Assembly (NCBI GenBank): GCA_937923585.1 | Contig: CALDSM010000697.1 | Span: forward strand, 1 to 6,558 | DNA from: an uncultured bacterium | GTDB taxonomy: Bacteria; Hydrogenedentota; Hydrogenedentia; Hydrogenedentales; CAITNO01 | Reading direction: 5' to 3' | Length of the DNA stretch: 6,558 nt | Position numbers and translations under genes: made by a program | Notes under the pieces: model-generated | Database searches by the model: none | Seen by the model: the letters and a program-made list of their open reading frames with translations, nothing else | What the model was told of the DNA's origin: nothing | In this document: positions 5,650 to 6,558 of the stretch, piece by piece | How positions within the stretch are numbered: the first letter of the stretch is position 1 | Layout: each line of letters starts with the position of its first letter

Positions 5650-6558
5650 ATGAACGTTGCGGGAAAGAAGATAGTGCTGGTGGGCATGGGCCGTTCCACC
5701 ACGGCCGCGGCCCGTCTGCTGCTCCGCGAAGGCGCGCGGCCGTTCATCACCGAATCGTCGGACGCGCCGCGTTTGGATTCCTGGCGCGCCCAATGCCTTG
5801 AAATGGGCGTGCCCTTCGAGGTCGGCGGTCACAGCATGGACGCGTTCGAGGGTGCGGAAATGGTGGTCATCAGCCCCGGCGTGCCGCTTGGCGCCGATTT
5901 CCTCGCGCCCATGCACGTGCGCGGCATTCCCATTGTGGGTGAACTGGAGCTTGCCGCGCGTTTTTGCCGGTCCCGCATCATCGCGCTCACCGGCACCAAT
6001 GGAAAAACCACGGCGACGGAACTGCTCCGCGCCATGATCGCGGCCTGCGGGCACACGGTTGATCTTGCGGGCAACAACGACCGCCCGCTGTCGCTGGTGG
6101 CGCTGCCGGACGAACAGCCCGAATATGTCGTGGTCGAGGTGAGCAGCTACCAGTTGGAGACGGCGGACACGTTCCATCCCTGGATCGCCGCCGTGCTGAA
6201 TGTCACCCCCGACCACCTCAAGCGCCATGGGACCATGGAAGGCTACGCCGAAGCGAAGGCCCGCATATTCCGGCGCCAGGGCGCGGGCGACATTGCCGTG
6301 GTCAACGCGGACGATCCGTTCACCCGCGGCATGGACACGCCGAAGGGTGCGGACCGGATCGAGTTCAGCATGAACCGGGAGAAGCCCGCCGATGCGTGGA
6401 TGGCGGCGGACGGCTACTATCTGCGCGGGGTGCGCGTCGCCGAAATTGACGACCACCCGCTGCCCGGAAGGCACAACGCTGAAAATGTGCTCTGCGCTCT
6501 GGCCATCCTGGCCTCGGGTGGTTTTGACTGCGCAGGCATGCGGTCGGGACTGCGGGCT
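5650..6558 (+). CDS. murD: UDP-N-acetylmuramoylalanine--D-glutamate ligase (MurD), 3'-truncated by the window
   Basis: This cytoplasmic Mur ligase adds D-glutamate to UDP-MurNAc-L-Ala. The first 303 codons are present of about 440-460 usual for the family; the frame is open to the last base and lacks domain 3. The N-terminal Rossmann-like domain has VLVGMGRSTTAAARLL (GMGRST where GxGxSG is common) and VVISPGVP. The central domain has the P-loop GTNGKTT (115-121), VEVSSYQLE, NVTPDHLKRHGTMEGY and the probable carbamylated lysine K203 in YAEAKARIF, then NADDP. PLPGRHNAENVLCAL marks the end of domain 2. The motif normally read as GNIGxP is GNNDRP here (G141-P146), so the conserved Asn142 is kept but Ile-Gly is replaced by Asn-Asp. 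The start is supported by AAAGGA 7 bases upstream. Its position after mraY and before the usual ftsW site fits the dcw order. Confidence 0.95.
   Translation, partial: MNVAGKKIVLVGMGRSTTAAARLLLREGARPFITESSDAPRLDSWRAQCLEMGVPFEVGGHSMDAFEGAEMVVISPGVPLGADFLAPMHVRGIPIVGELELAARFCRSRIIALTGTNGKTTATELLRAMIAACGHTVDLAGNNDRPLSLVALPDEQPEYVVVEVSSYQLETADTFHPWIAAVLNVTPDHLKRHGTMEGYAEAKARIFRRQGAGDIAVVNADDPFTRGMDTPKGADRIEFSMNREKPADAWMAADGYYLRGVRVAEIDDHPLPGRHNAENVLCALAILASGGFDCAGMRSGLRA

Noticed and set aside
5515..6474. 319-residue antisense open frame opposite murD and the mraY 3' end
   Set aside because: It is His/Arg/Gly-rich without recognisable motifs, sits against strongly conserved MurD and MraY coding sequence, and has no promoter or ribosome site I can see.

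Overview
The window is the 5' end of an assembled contig. It carries a tightly packed, single-strand segment of a division and cell wall (dcw) cluster: 'ftsI (5'-truncated) - murE - murF - mraY - murD' (3'-truncated). All genes are on the + strand, and no stretch over 30 bases between genes is non-coding. The first 46 bases are not genomic. They match the Illumina P7/TruSeq Read-2 adapter with a 6-base index, so the contig breaks inside ftsI because of library adapter, not biology.

Layout: 1-46 adapter. 47-1265 is the C-terminal part of a PASTA-bearing FtsI/PBP transpeptidase (KTG motif, linker, one PASTA domain, Pro/Gln-rich tail). 1234-2730 is murE, overlapping ftsI by 32 bases; its DNPR motif points to meso-diaminopimelate addition. 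2727-4109 is murF, overlapping murE by 4 bases (ATGA), with a short in-frame repeat/palindrome in its N-terminal domain. 4139-5623 is mraY, about 130 residues longer than the usual enzyme because of one insertion in the periplasmic TM4-TM5 loop. 5650-6558 is murD, cut by the window end after 303 codons.

Together the genes cover most of lipid I synthesis. MurD adds D-Glu, MurE adds meso-DAP and MurF adds D-Ala-D-Ala to the UDP-MurNAc peptide. MraY moves the product onto undecaprenyl phosphate, and FtsI cross-links the finished septal peptidoglycan outside the membrane. Overlaps and very short gaps suggest one transcript with translational coupling.

Organism: GC-rich DNA, standard genetic code, a DAP-type wall and a classical dcw order indicate a diderm-like bacterium. 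The PASTA tail on FtsI, the enlarged MraY loop, the GNND variant in MurD and the GGGAGCGCC...palindrome in murF fit a deep-branching, mostly uncultured lineage (for example Hydrogenedentota- or PVC-like) better than Proteobacteria. That placement is a low-confidence inference. I saw no mobile element, CRISPR, RNA gene or clear terminator. The region is essentially a housekeeping locus; the MraY insertion is the most novel-looking element.
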